Shown here in pieces: positions 24,360 through 32,060 of a stretch of 34,382 bases of DNA. Numbering within the stretch: position 1 is the first letter of the stretch; every line of letters begins with the position of its first letter. The notes below the pieces were generated by a model that was given only the letters and a program-made list of their open reading frames with translations, had not been told where the DNA came from and did no database searches. The position numbers were made by a program, and so were the translations under genes. The DNA is taken from contig JAFZAE010000223.1 of the NCBI GenBank assembly GCA_017548385.1, forward strand, positions 1-34,382, written 5' to 3'. The DNA is from Prevotella sp. GTDB lineage: Bacteria; Bacteroidota; Bacteroidia; Bacteroidales; Bacteroidaceae.

Positions 24360-25163
24360 ATGAAAAAAATCTTTTTATTATTCGCTATCATGGCATCGAT
24401 TACAACAAGCTTTGCACAGAAAAAGACGCTCATTCTCTATTATTCTGAGACGGGAACTACTAAAGCTGTAGCTGAAGAACTGCAAAAACAACTTAATGTC
24501 GATATTGAGGGCATCGAGGCTGTTGAACCCTATTCTGGCAATTTTCAGGAGACCATCCAACGTGGACAGCGTGAGATGCAGAATGGAGAAGTACCCGCTA
24601 TCAAACCTCTCAAGAAGAACCTCGCCGACTATGACATCATCTTCCTCGGCTATCCCATCTGGTTTGGCACCTACGCTATGCCTATCGCCACCCTTGTCAA
24701 GGAAAACAATTTCGAGGGAAAGACCATCGTACCATTTTGCACATTCGGTAGTGGTGGTCTGAACACCTCAGCCGATGCACTCAAGAAAGCTCTGCCAAAA
24801 GCCAGTATCAAAGAGGGTTACGGCGTTCGTGCGGCACGTGTGGCTGCGGCTGAAAAAGAACTCGAAAGATTTCTGAAGGAGAATGGATACAAGGAAGGTA
24901 CTGTGGCTAAGTTGCCTGATTATTCTGAGCAACAACTTGTGACAGAAGCTGAAAAAGCTATCTTCGACGCTGCCTGCTCTGATTACCAGTTCCCATTAGG
25001 CACACCTTCAACTGTAGGAAAACGCCAAACTGAAGATAGCATTGACTATAAGTTTATTGTCAAAGGAAAAGGATTCAATGGCGAAGAATCTATTTCCACT
25101 ATCTATGTGACAGTAGGGAAGGAACAAGGAGCTAAGCCTGAATTCACCCAGGTAGTAAGATAG
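24360..25163 (+). CDS. Exported flavodoxin-domain protein
   Basis: 267 aa. A signal peptide ends near SFA-Q (residue 20). The flavodoxin domain spans about 23-185: the FMN phosphate loop is YSETGTTKAVA (28-38), followed by FLGYPIWFGTYAMPI near 99 and PFCTFGSGGL near 127, which contact the flavin. A C-terminal extension of about 80 residues, from YSEQQLVTEAEK, has no fold I recognise. Flavodoxins are usually cytoplasmic electron carriers, so export implies a periplasmic electron source or an FMN-dependent reductase role. Downstream are an exported alpha/beta hydrolase and a broken exported flavin reductase gene. Confidence 0.88.
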   Translation: MKKIFLLFAIMASITTSFAQKKTLILYYSETGTTKAVAEELQKQLNVDIEGIEAVEPYSGNFQETIQRGQREMQNGEVPAIKPLKKNLADYDIIFLGYPIWFGTYAMPIATLVKENNFEGKTIVPFCTFGSGGLNTSADALKKALPKASIKEGYGVRAARVAAAEKELERFLKENGYKEGTVAKLPDYSEQQLVTEAEKAIFDAACSDYQFPLGTPSTVGKRQTEDSIDYKFIVKGKGFNGEESISTIYVTVGKEQGAKPEFTQVVR

Positions 25164-25184
25164 ACAACAGAATCATTCTACATT

Positions 25185-25216
25185 ATTATCCGCAGGTTGG
25201 AAGGCCTGCGGATAAT
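25185..25216 (+). terminator. Perfect 12-bp hairpin after the flavodoxin gene
   Basis: ATTATCCGCAGG pairs without mismatch with CCTGCGGATAAT around an 8-base loop. The tail is TATAGTTAAA, not a U-run. It ends 24 bases before the next ATG, so the next gene relies on readthrough or on an unseen promoter. Confidence 0.65.
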
Positions 25217-25240
25217 TATAGTTAAACTCAATCAGATAAT

Positions 25241-26086
25241 ATGCATTTTTTTAGAATTATTAATTGTCTTTTCATCCTTTGTTTATACACCACTTTGTCA
25301 GCACAGACCAGATATGTATTGTCGACCGCAGATACATCCTTGGAGGATAAGGATAAACAATGTATTGAGGTATATTTGCCTAATGTGGAAAAAGCCAATG
25401 GTTGTGCCGTGGTTCTCTGTCCGGGTGGCGCTATGAGATGGCTCTCGTGGGAGAGTGATGTGCTGAAAATGGCGTCCTTTCTCAATGACTATGGCATCGC
25501 AGCTATCGGATTGCGCTACCATCTGAACCAATCGCCTATGCGAAATGGTGGGAAAATGCCACCGATGGTGGATGTAACTCATCCCGAGCAATTTCCACAA
25601 GCCGACGCCAACCCGATGCACGATGCAGTGGGCGATTCCATTATCCAACTGGCAGCAATGGATGCCAGGGAGGCAATACGATTGGTTCGGGAACATGCAG
25701 TAGAGTGGCATATCAATCGGGATAAAATAGGCTTCTTGGGATTCTCTGCCGGTGGTGGTGTGGCTCTTGCCGCCACTATGTCGGCGAATGCTATGGAGCG
25801 ACCAAACTTCCTCTGTACGAATTTTGGACCATCATTAATGCCTGTTAGTGTTCCCGCTGACGCACCTCCCTTGTTGATAATGACCCGTGCTGACCATCCC
25901 AATGTGGCAGCAGGCCTTGTGGCCTTATTTATGGAATGGGAAAAGGCCGGGGCAAATGCCGAAATGCACATCTATGGCGACGGGAAAGGCCCTTATGAAT
26001 TAATGTCACAAACAGGTGAAACCACTACGGAGGCATGGAGTAGTCAAATGATTCTATGGCTCAAAGCCAAAGGATTTGTCAAGTAA
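25241..26086 (+). CDS. Exported alpha/beta hydrolase, esterase-like, catalytic His not evident
   Basis: 281 aa with a signal peptide ending near LSA-Q (residue 21). The oxyanion motif is PGGAM (61-65). The nucleophile Ser 169 lies in GFSAGGG, and Asp 218 in MTRADHP is in the acid position. This is the order of acetyl-xylan esterase-like enzymes (COG0657/COG1506 neighbourhood). Those usually end with a HxxYxxGGHGFG-type segment that gives the catalytic His. Here the same place reads HIYGDGKGPYEL (243-254), without the His. It may be inactive, use another His, or have a changed function. It follows the flavodoxin gene on the same strand, with a hairpin between. Confidence 0.83.
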   Translation: MHFFRIINCLFILCLYTTLSAQTRYVLSTADTSLEDKDKQCIEVYLPNVEKANGCAVVLCPGGAMRWLSWESDVLKMASFLNDYGIAAIGLRYHLNQSPMRNGGKMPPMVDVTHPEQFPQADANPMHDAVGDSIIQLAAMDAREAIRLVREHAVEWHINRDKIGFLGFSAGGGVALAATMSANAMERPNFLCTNFGPSLMPVSVPADAPPLLIMTRADHPNVAAGLVALFMEWEKAGANAEMHIYGDGKGPYELMSQTGETTTEAWSSQMILWLKAKGFVK

Positions 26087-26154
26087 ATCGATCAGAACAT
26101 ATCTTTCTATTTACTATTTTCTCTAAACAAACTATAATTCAAGAATACACTCAA

Positions 26155-26742
26155 ATGAAAAAAAGATGTACAATCGCTCTATTGGTAGCATTAATAATGA
26201 CCGTGGCTATGCCTGCTATGGCACAAGAAGAGAATGGTTTCAAAAAGTAGAATGTGTTGGAGGATTTCACCGACAATGGCTTTCAGTGGTTTCGAGAAGC
26301 ACAACTGTTGGCTGCGGGAGATAAAGAGGGAAGCAATGCCATGACCATAGGATGGGGTGGTATAGGGACATTATGGCAGCGTCCAGCCTTGACCGTTTAT
26401 GTAGCAGAGCAACGTTATACCAAGGAATTCATGGACAAAGCAGCGTTTTTCACTGTTATGTCGTTTGATGTGAAAAACAGCAAAGTGCTCAATTATATGG
26501 GAACCAAGAGTGGTCGCGATGGTGATAAAGCAAAGGCTCTTGGACTACATACAGCATACACCGCGAATGGTACTCCATACTACACCGAGGCAATAATGGT
26601 AATAGAATGTAAAGTCATGTACGTCGCTCCCTTTGATCCGGTGGGATTCAAAAGCGAAGTGCCAAACAATATGTACAGCCATTTCCCTGCAGGCATTCAT
26701 ACCATGTATATCGGGGAAGTGGTAAACGCATGGAAAAAATGA
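26155..26742 (+). pseudogene. Exported flavin-reductase-like protein, in-frame TAG
   Basis: One frame of 196 codons runs from ATG 26155 to TGA 26742, interrupted once by TAG at 26248-26250 (codon 32). Before the stop: a signal peptide ending near AMA-Q and a short linker. After it: an apparently intact flavin-reductase-like (FMN-binding split barrel) domain with AGDKEGSNAMTIGWGG, VYVAEQRYTKEF and a long C-terminal half. Everything after the signal peptide is lost unless the stop is read through or translation restarts without export, for example at an internal start. TAG ends several healthy genes in this window, so it is not a sense codon. The intact remainder points to a recent mutation or a sequence error. 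Confidence 0.82.
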
Positions 26743-26745
26743 TTC

Positions 26746-26802
26746 AGTCTAATCTTGGACATAATAAACGATATTGCTTATTGTCTTTTATGTCCATAGA
26801 CT
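26746..26802. terminator. Long inverted repeat between convergent genes
   Basis: AGTCTA (26746-26751) pairs with TAGACT (26797-26802) and TGGACATAA (26756-26764) with TTATGTCCA (26788-26796), with a 4-base bulge on the left. The right arm covers the last codons and stop of the GNAT gene. It probably serves as a bidirectional terminator. Confidence 0.6.
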
Positions 26803-27192
26803 GGTGATGAACATGGCACTTGCATCGTCAGCCTTCTTGAAACCACATGACTTATAGAATTCCATTTCATCGTTATAAGCTACGAGGACTATCCGCAGAT
26901 AGTCAGCGTAGTGCTCTTTCATCATTTTCACTAATTGTTTACCAATGCCCAGATGATGGTATTCTGGACGAACAAGTAGATAGTGGATGTAGGCCGTCAT
27001 AATGCCATCGTCCATGGCACAAATCAGGCCTACAAGCTTGTTGTTATCCCATGCTGTATAGACAGTCTCAAAATGCTTCATGGCCACGACAAGCTTGTCA
27101 GGAAAATGTCCGGAAGACCATTCCACAGAAAGAAACAAGTCCTGTAATTCTTGCTTGTCGAAGTCATGGATGTCTTGATATCGTATTTTCAT
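26788..27192 (-). CDS. GNAT family N-acetyltransferase
   Basis: 134 aa cytoplasmic acetyltransferase of unknown substrate. The acetyl-CoA loop is in VRPEYHHLGIGKQLVKMM (73-90), the Q/RxxGxG/A element, and the late strand-helix EFYKSCGFKKAD is typical of the fold. Small single-domain GNATs of this kind act on small molecules or protein N-termini. No promoter was recognised upstream. Its 3' end is inside the inverted repeat shared with the convergent flavin-reductase pseudogene. Confidence 0.88.
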   Translation of the reverse strand: MKIRYQDIHDFDKQELQDLFLSVEWSSGHFPDKLVVAMKHFETVYTAWDNNKLVGLICAMDDGIMTAYIHYLLVRPEYHHLGIGKQLVKMMKEHYADYLRIVLVAYNDEMEFYKSCGFKKADDASAMFITSLWT

Positions 27193-27303
27193 AATACTAT
27201 TTTATTCAGCGGGAGTTTTAAAGGGTTAATTAATGTTCTTTTGTTTTTAGTTGTTAGTTATCATTGTTAGATGTAATAACGATATGACAGTATAAGGAAA
27301 AAT

Positions 27304-28632
27304 TCATTTTTCCAATTTAATCTCCGGCAGTCCCACCTCTTTACGCCATTCATTCACACGTGAGGCATCCAAAAGTGGACATAGACGACCATCAGGGCCG
27401 ATTTGCGTGCCATATTTTTGGGGACGGCCATCACGCACATCTATACGGTCTTTCAGTGCTGCAAGGTATGCAGGTGAGATACAACCATTAACAACGGCAT
27501 CCTCCATCTGAGGCAGAAATTGTCTCTGATGATCCAAGTCGCTATGTTGGAAGATAAGCCATGTGGTTTGTGAAGCGAAGTCACCGACATGGTCTTTGTG
27601 GGGAAATCCGAAACGTAAGAGGATGTCACCGATGGCAGTAAGATTCAGGCTATCTGTTCTCATTGCCCTTTGAGCAAGTTTTTCCGTTCTCTCAATGTCC
27701 TGAGGATGTTGTGCTACATATTGAGACCAAAGATTTCGATCATGTTGGTCACGCTCAAAGATTTCCTCCAACTGCTTTTTGAGCGGTAAATCATAATTCC
27801 ATTTCTCTTGTCTCTCTGCAAAAGTGACTTTCAATAAAGGGAAGAGGCAAGTTGATGGCTCTTCGTAATAGTCTTTTTCCAACTCCACACGATGAGTGAG
27901 ATAGTTGAGGGCTTTCTCCTTGTCATTGATGTCCATCATCTTTTGGGCGACTGATGACAAATGGCAGGGTAGGATGTACTTGTCGTGAGTGAAGGCAAGG
28001 TCATACACTCGTTTGGCTTCCTCGAATTGTGCATCATCATAGAGCGAGTCTGCGTGAAAGATTAACTGCCAATATTCCATTTGCGATGCTGGTGGTGTCA
28101 TCTGGGAATTATTGAAAATATTCAGCCGTTTGACAGCAAGCTTATCTAAATTACTTAATATCGACCCCATAAATTCAATGTGATGGCTGTCGCTCACATC
28201 CCAATGGTATGTACCATATGTGGGATATTTTTTCATTTCCGTTTGGAAAACATAGATATATCCATTTGTGCGTCCATCTTTTAGATAACGGTCAATACAA
28301 ATAACACGTTTGTGCCTTTTTGAGACCACTACGTTTCTCCATATTATACTTTCATACTGATGGGATAGTGATTCCAAAGCGGTGGTTCTGTAGATGACCG
28401 TTTTTCCTTCTGGCGTGATTTCAATGTCAGGAGCAGCCGAAATGTATTCTCTGTTGGAAAAATGAAATTCCGTATAGTCAGAACTACTCGGATTGCTGAG
28501 GCTGTCGACTTTAAACGGCAAGTCCTTTGTGATGCTTCGTATGAAGTGTTGTTCTTCACTCGCATTTTGAGTTTGGCATCCTGTGAGCAACAGTGGTAAT
28601 GCAAACAGAAACTTGAAAATGCGTCTATTCAT
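27304..28632 (-). CDS. Lipoprotein with C-terminal DUF6624 domain
   Basis: 442 aa. The signal ends in a lipobox LLTGC with Cys 19. Residues about 25-170 have no fold I recognise. Residues about 190-250 look like one or two TPR helices (YDDAQFEEAKRVYDLAF). The C-terminal part from about 255 fits DUF6624: QHDRNLWSQYV, IGDILLRFGFPHKDHVG, HSDLDHQRQFLPQMEDAV, CISPAYLAALKDRIDVRDGRPQKYGTQ and a closing NEWRKEVGLPEI. DUF6624 has no known activity. It lies downstream of the GH31 gene on the same strand with 64 bases between and may share its transcript. Confidence 0.82.
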   Translation of the reverse strand: MNRRIFKFLFALPLLLTGCQTQNASEEQHFIRSITKDLPFKVDSLSNPSSSDYTEFHFSNREYISAAPDIEITPEGKTVIYRTTALESLSHQYESIIWRNVVVSKRHKRVICIDRYLKDGRTNGYIYVFQTEMKKYPTYGTYHWDVSDSHHIEFMGSILSNLDKLAVKRLNIFNNSQMTPPASQMEYWQLIFHADSLYDDAQFEEAKRVYDLAFTHDKYILPCHLSSVAQKMMDINDKEKALNYLTHRVELEKDYYEEPSTCLFPLLKVTFAERQEKWNYDLPLKKQLEEIFERDQHDRNLWSQYVAQHPQDIERTEKLAQRAMRTDSLNLTAIGDILLRFGFPHKDHVGDFASQTTWLIFQHSDLDHQRQFLPQMEDAVVNGCISPAYLAALKDRIDVRDGRPQKYGTQIGPDGRLCPLLDASRVNEWRKEVGLPEIKLEK

Positions 28633-28696
28633 TTATTATTAACATTTTTGTATAGAGTTAACGTGAAAAAGAATCAGAATATTATATACAAACCTT

Positions 28697-30235
28697 TTAT
28701 TGTATGTATGCATCGATGTGACTGCCTCGTTGGGGGAACGTATGCCCTTCAATGATGAATACAAAATCAGCTGGCTCTGTTGCATCAAGTATAATATGAT
28801 GTTGTTGTTCGTCATAACTGACAGAACAGTCGAAAAAGTCAATCCCATCGCCTTTTGGAAGATGAAAGGTGCGGCTGGTCTTACCACCTCCAGAATAAAT
28901 CTTGAAGATACGTTTCTCAGGTTTTGTGACATCATTTATGGGAATGATCGCCCCAGCACGTACGAATAAAGGAAATTGACTGAGTGGATAATTCTTTGTA
29001 AACAGGGTTCCACCTTGATATTGTTCTCCTGTCCAATAGTCTATCCAAACGCCATCTGCAGGCAGATGAAAGGTGACGTTTTTATTGTCCGATGTGATAG
29101 CCTTGGTGAATATGTCATTGCCAAGGAGATGGCTCTCCTCTTCAAAGTTCATACCTCTTAGCAGTGATCCACCATTTAGGTGGGCATCAACCAATGTGGA
29201 GAATTTATAGGGTGTCAGTTCTTTCATTAGCATGACACATTGGCGATAGATGTTCTCTACCTCTTGACTGTGCCACCATGGCAAGTGATTGGTGAAGGCT
29301 CCGTTCTCACCGCCATTAATCATACAAGCAGTCATGCAACCGAATTGAGCATAGCGAACGAACTGTACCGCATTGGCTCTTTCGTTCCAGAAACCAGCCA
29401 CTTCACAGGCAATGGCACCATACCCATAGCGGGCAGAGCGGTAGATGTTGTCTATTTGATGCTTTAGCCCGTCGAAATTACCTGAAAAATCACCGCACCA
29501 GCCTAAGCTCATTTTCCCGATACTGGCTTCAAAACCACCTTGGTGCGAGAATGGACGTGCAATGATGATACCGTCGCGCTTACGACTTACAGTATAGTCG
29601 TACATGGCATCGTAGTAATAGTGGCGAAATTGTTCATTGGTCATACGACCTTTAGATGTCTCAAACGCCGCGGGCAGATGTTGTTCGCCTTGGTCGGTCT
29701 TCCAACCATAGACGCCTTCGACAAAGACCTTGTCAAGTTGGTTGTACCACCATTGCGTTGCCTCGGTATTAGTGAAGTCGATGTGTTGGCCATAGCCCTT
29801 CCACCACGTGTAAGGTTTGCTGTTATCAACACCGAAATTATTACTGACTACTTCATCGTAGGTGGCACTTTTTTGCTTTGGGGTGTCTTTGCATTTTTCG
29901 TTCACATTACCCGTCACCCATAGAATCGTCCTTACACCCTTGTGGCTGAAGCCGTCAATCATTTTTGCTGGGTCTGCATAGCGTTGGTGATCCCACTCAA
30001 AGTCGTTGTACGACGTTGACCATGAGCTGTCGATGATGATTGCATCTACAGGGATTCCTCTTTGCAGATAGCCATCAATGATACGTTCTGCACCGACTGT
30101 CGTATTCATACTATCCTCCCACACAATATGCCCCAAAGCCCAGGCGGGAGTGATAGGGGGATTCTCGTCTGATTTTTGTGCGAAAACAGCCATTGTTGCC
30201 ATTCCAATGGCACACGATAGCAATATCCTTTTCAT
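28697..30235 (-). CDS. Exported GH31 family glycoside hydrolase, short form
   Basis: 512 aa with a signal peptide ending near FAQ (residue 20). It then goes straight into the GH31 barrel at PAWALGHIVWED (30-41), without the N-terminal beta-sandwich domain usual in the family. The nucleophile Asp 181 is in WKTDQGE and the acid/base Asp 249 in GWCGDFSGNFDGL. The C-terminal beta domain has FPLFVRAGAIIPI. Retaining glycosidases of this family act on alpha-glucosides, alpha-xylosides and alpha-galactosides; the substrate cannot be assigned here. It has a promoter divergent from greA and would act in the periplasm or at the cell surface. Confidence 0.88.
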   Translation of the reverse strand: MKRILLSCAIGMATMAVFAQKSDENPPITPAWALGHIVWEDSMNTTVGAERIIDGYLQRGIPVDAIIIDSSWSTSYNDFEWDHQRYADPAKMIDGFSHKGVRTILWVTGNVNEKCKDTPKQKSATYDEVVSNNFGVDNSKPYTWWKGYGQHIDFTNTEATQWWYNQLDKVFVEGVYGWKTDQGEQHLPAAFETSKGRMTNEQFRHYYYDAMYDYTVSRKRDGIIIARPFSHQGGFEASIGKMSLGWCGDFSGNFDGLKHQIDNIYRSARYGYGAIACEVAGFWNERANAVQFVRYAQFGCMTACMINGGENGAFTNHLPWWHSQEVENIYRQCVMLMKELTPYKFSTLVDAHLNGGSLLRGMNFEEESHLLGNDIFTKAITSDNKNVTFHLPADGVWIDYWTGEQYQGGTLFTKNYPLSQFPLFVRAGAIIPINDVTKPEKRIFKIYSGGGKTSRTFHLPKGDGIDFFDCSVSYDEQQHHIILDATEPADFVFIIEGHTFPQRGSHIDAYIQ

Positions 30236-30290
30236 ATTTCTACATTTTAATGGTAGGCATCTTAATCATAATAACTATTAAATCCAACTG

Positions 30291-30298
30291 CAAATATA
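30291..30298 (-). promoter_or_regulatory. -7 promoter element of the GH31 gene
   Basis: Reads TATATTTG on the minus strand. The leader to the ATG at 30235 would be about 50 bases. It is 22 bases from the opposed greA element. Confidence 0.6.
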
Positions 30299-30319
30299 CT
30301 CATTTTATCTCGTTTTTCG

Positions 30320-30327
30320 TAATTTTG
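30320..30327 (+). promoter_or_regulatory. -7 promoter element of greA
   Basis: TAATTTTG matches TAnnTTTG. Initiation near 30334 gives a leader of about 9 bases to the ATG at 30343 and rules out an upstream start. Confidence 0.6.
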
Positions 30328-30342
30328 CAGGTAAAAAAAGAA

Positions 30343-30813
30343 ATGGAATATATGTCACAAGAAGGTTACGAAAAACTCGTGGCCGAATTACATCAGTTGG
30401 AAAGCGTGGAATTGCCCCAAGTAAGAGAAGCTATTGCCGAGGCACGTGACAAAGGTGACCTCAGCGAGAACTTTGAATATCATGCAGCCAAACGTGAACA
30501 GTCAAGGTTGCTGGGTAGAATACGTTTCAAGCAAAGGGTGCTTGCCAATGCACGTGTGATTGATGAGACAAGACTTGGTACAGACTGTGTACAATTATTG
30601 TCAAAAGTCGGTATGACAAATCTTTCTAATAACAATAGTATGACATATACGATTGTCAGTCCTCATGAGGCGAACTTCCGCGAAGGAAAGATTTCAATCA
30701 AGTCGCCCATAGCACATGCACTGTTGAACAAAAAAGTGGGAGAAATCGTGAATGTCCAAATCCCCGCTGGTATGCTGAAGCTGCGCATCGACAGCATCCA
30801 ACGTCACAACTAA
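30343..30813 (+). CDS. greA: Transcription elongation factor GreA
   Basis: 156 aa factor that reactivates backtracked RNA polymerase by stimulating transcript cleavage. The N-terminal coiled coil starts MEYMSQEGYEKLVAEL and carries the acidic tip in RDKGDLSENFEYHAAKREQ near 38-56. The C-terminal FKBP-like domain includes TIVSPHEAN and KSPIAHALLNKKVGE. Length is normal. The promoter at 30320 puts the start at 30343 (ATG 30352 is also possible), so the longer frame back to 30178 is not used. The phosphatase gene follows 14 bases later. Confidence 0.95.
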   Translation: MEYMSQEGYEKLVAELHQLESVELPQVREAIAEARDKGDLSENFEYHAAKREQSRLLGRIRFKQRVLANARVIDETRLGTDCVQLLSKVGMTNLSNNNSMTYTIVSPHEANFREGKISIKSPIAHALLNKKVGEIVNVQIPAGMLKLRIDSIQRHN

Positions 30814-30827
30814 ACAATTGGCTTCAC

Positions 30828-31535
30828 ATGCACAATAGAGAGTTGAATATACGGGATTTAGGAGGTATACCTTTTGCCAGTGGGAAAGGTGCGGTTCCCC
30901 ATGGACTTTTTATTCGTAGTGGCAAACTCTCTGTCCTTTCAAAAGAACAATGTCTGAAACTCTGCAAAAAATATCATATCAATTGCGTAATTGATTTGAG
31001 AACTCCTGTGGAAGCAGCAGAATTCCCAGACTTATTGCCTGATGATGTGATTTATATGCAAATACCCTTGCTTAAAGATGCTACCGTAGGCATTTCGCAT
31101 GAAACAGGTTCCGACCCAATGACCATTATTCGCAGACTCAGGAAACAGCCTGAGAAACTAAAAGAGATGGCACCCGATTTCAATATTTTGTACAGGGATG
31201 TGGTGACGGATGAATACAGTCGTAAGCAGTTGGACCAAGTGGTTGCTACACTAAAAAACAATGCAGAAAAAGGGTTGTGCACACTCTTTCATTGTACTGC
31301 TGGCAAAGACCGCACGGGCATTGTCAGTATGGCATTACTCAAATCATATGGTGTTGCTGATGGGGAAATCATCAATGACTATATGCGGACCAACAGAAAT
31401 GCTTTTTGGCCAACGATGAAAAAATGTGTTGGCATCGGAATATTGACATGGAATTGGAGCCTTGTTCGAACTGCCTATCAGTCGTTCATGGCTCGAAAAA
31501 AATTGATACAAACGGCAATCAAACACTACAAATAA
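30828..31535 (+). CDS. CX5R tyrosine/dual-specificity phosphatase
   Basis: 235 aa cytoplasmic phosphatase. The P-loop HCTAGKDRTG gives Cys 156 and Arg 162. The N-terminal NIRDLGGIP (7-15) and VIDLRTPVEAAEFPD (54-68) place it in the bacterial Y_phosphatase3-type family, which includes lipid and phosphotyrosine phosphatases. No signal peptide or membrane helix is seen. It is 14 bases after greA and its stop overlaps the next start (TAATG), so all three genes likely form one transcript. The substrate is unknown. Confidence 0.9.
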   Translation: MHNRELNIRDLGGIPFASGKGAVPHGLFIRSGKLSVLSKEQCLKLCKKYHINCVIDLRTPVEAAEFPDLLPDDVIYMQIPLLKDATVGISHETGSDPMTIIRRLRKQPEKLKEMAPDFNILYRDVVTDEYSRKQLDQVVATLKNNAEKGLCTLFHCTAGKDRTGIVSMALLKSYGVADGEIINDYMRTNRNAFWPTMKKCVGIGILTWNWSLVRTAYQSFMARKKLIQTAIKHYK

Positions 31536-31843
31536 TGACACTTCCTAAATTTATCATTACTATGGATGGTCATCTTCGTATGGGAATGGTCAACCAGCAT
31601 AAAGATTTATTAAAACCAGGTGACCAATGTGTTGGCGGTGGCTACTATCATTTCGACTTTATTTCTAACAGAATTATACTTGATAGAGCCTCGTACTATT
31701 TTGGCAAGCCCAAATGGCATTTGATAGAGGTGCTGAGGGTTCCATCCACATATAGGGGTATGAGCATCGTCTATCAATACGATGACAATTATCACGAAGA
31801 TTTTCAAGTGAGTGATAAACTGAATATTGAGTATGTTGAATAA
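31535..31843 (+). CDS. Small conserved-looking protein of unknown function
   Basis: 102 aa, not recognised. The start ATG overlaps the phosphatase stop by one base (TAATG). The sequence is rich in aromatic residues and His (GGGYYHFDF, RASYYFGKPKWH, YQYDDNYHEDF) and has no signal peptide, membrane helix or Cys pair. FIITMDGHLRMGMV at the start looks like a beta-hairpin. The frame is open upstream inside the phosphatase gene, but that is a shadow. Tight coupling suggests the product works with, or regulates, the phosphatase. Confidence 0.72.
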   Translation: MTLPKFIITMDGHLRMGMVNQHKDLLKPGDQCVGGGYYHFDFISNRIILDRASYYFGKPKWHLIEVLRVPSTYRGMSIVYQYDDNYHEDFQVSDKLNIEYVE

Positions 31844-31927
31844 CTCGGTTTAATCTACATAACTTCCTATGATCGATTAGAACACAAAAAATAAAAGGAT
31901 TATTATCTTTTTTTCTGAGTTTTTTTA

Positions 31928-31935
31928 TACATTTG
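31928..31935 (+). promoter_or_regulatory. -7 promoter element of the MFS transporter gene
   Basis: TACATTTG matches TAnnTTTG, with a T-run about 20 bases upstream instead of a clean TTTG. Initiation near 31942 gives a leader of about 119 bases. Confidence 0.55.
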
Positions 31936-31957
31936 CAGATTGTTATGCATGTGAAAC

Positions 31958-31974
31958 ATCAAATCCCATTTGAT
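31958..31974 (+). promoter_or_regulatory. Perfect 7-bp inverted repeat in the transporter leader
   Basis: ATCAAAT and ATTTGAT are separated by CCC. Position just after the expected transcription start fits an operator for a sugar-responsive repressor, or a small leader hairpin. No regulator gene is next to it. Confidence 0.4.
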
Positions 31975-32060
31975 AATTGTAAAAGTGTTCTCGGAACTAT
32001 CACTACTAAAAAAACTTACTTCAAAATCAAACGAATATCTATAGATAAACATCTAATAAT

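Noticed and set aside
2842..26250. Recoding of TAG as a sense codon
   Set aside because: TAG is the true stop of rnfA, mazG, the LTxxQ gene, TPR1, the flavodoxin gene and the MFS gene, and galE also has a TAA.
30178..30342. Upstream extension of greA
   Set aside because: The frame crosses the divergent promoters; the greA promoter at 30320 lies after that start.
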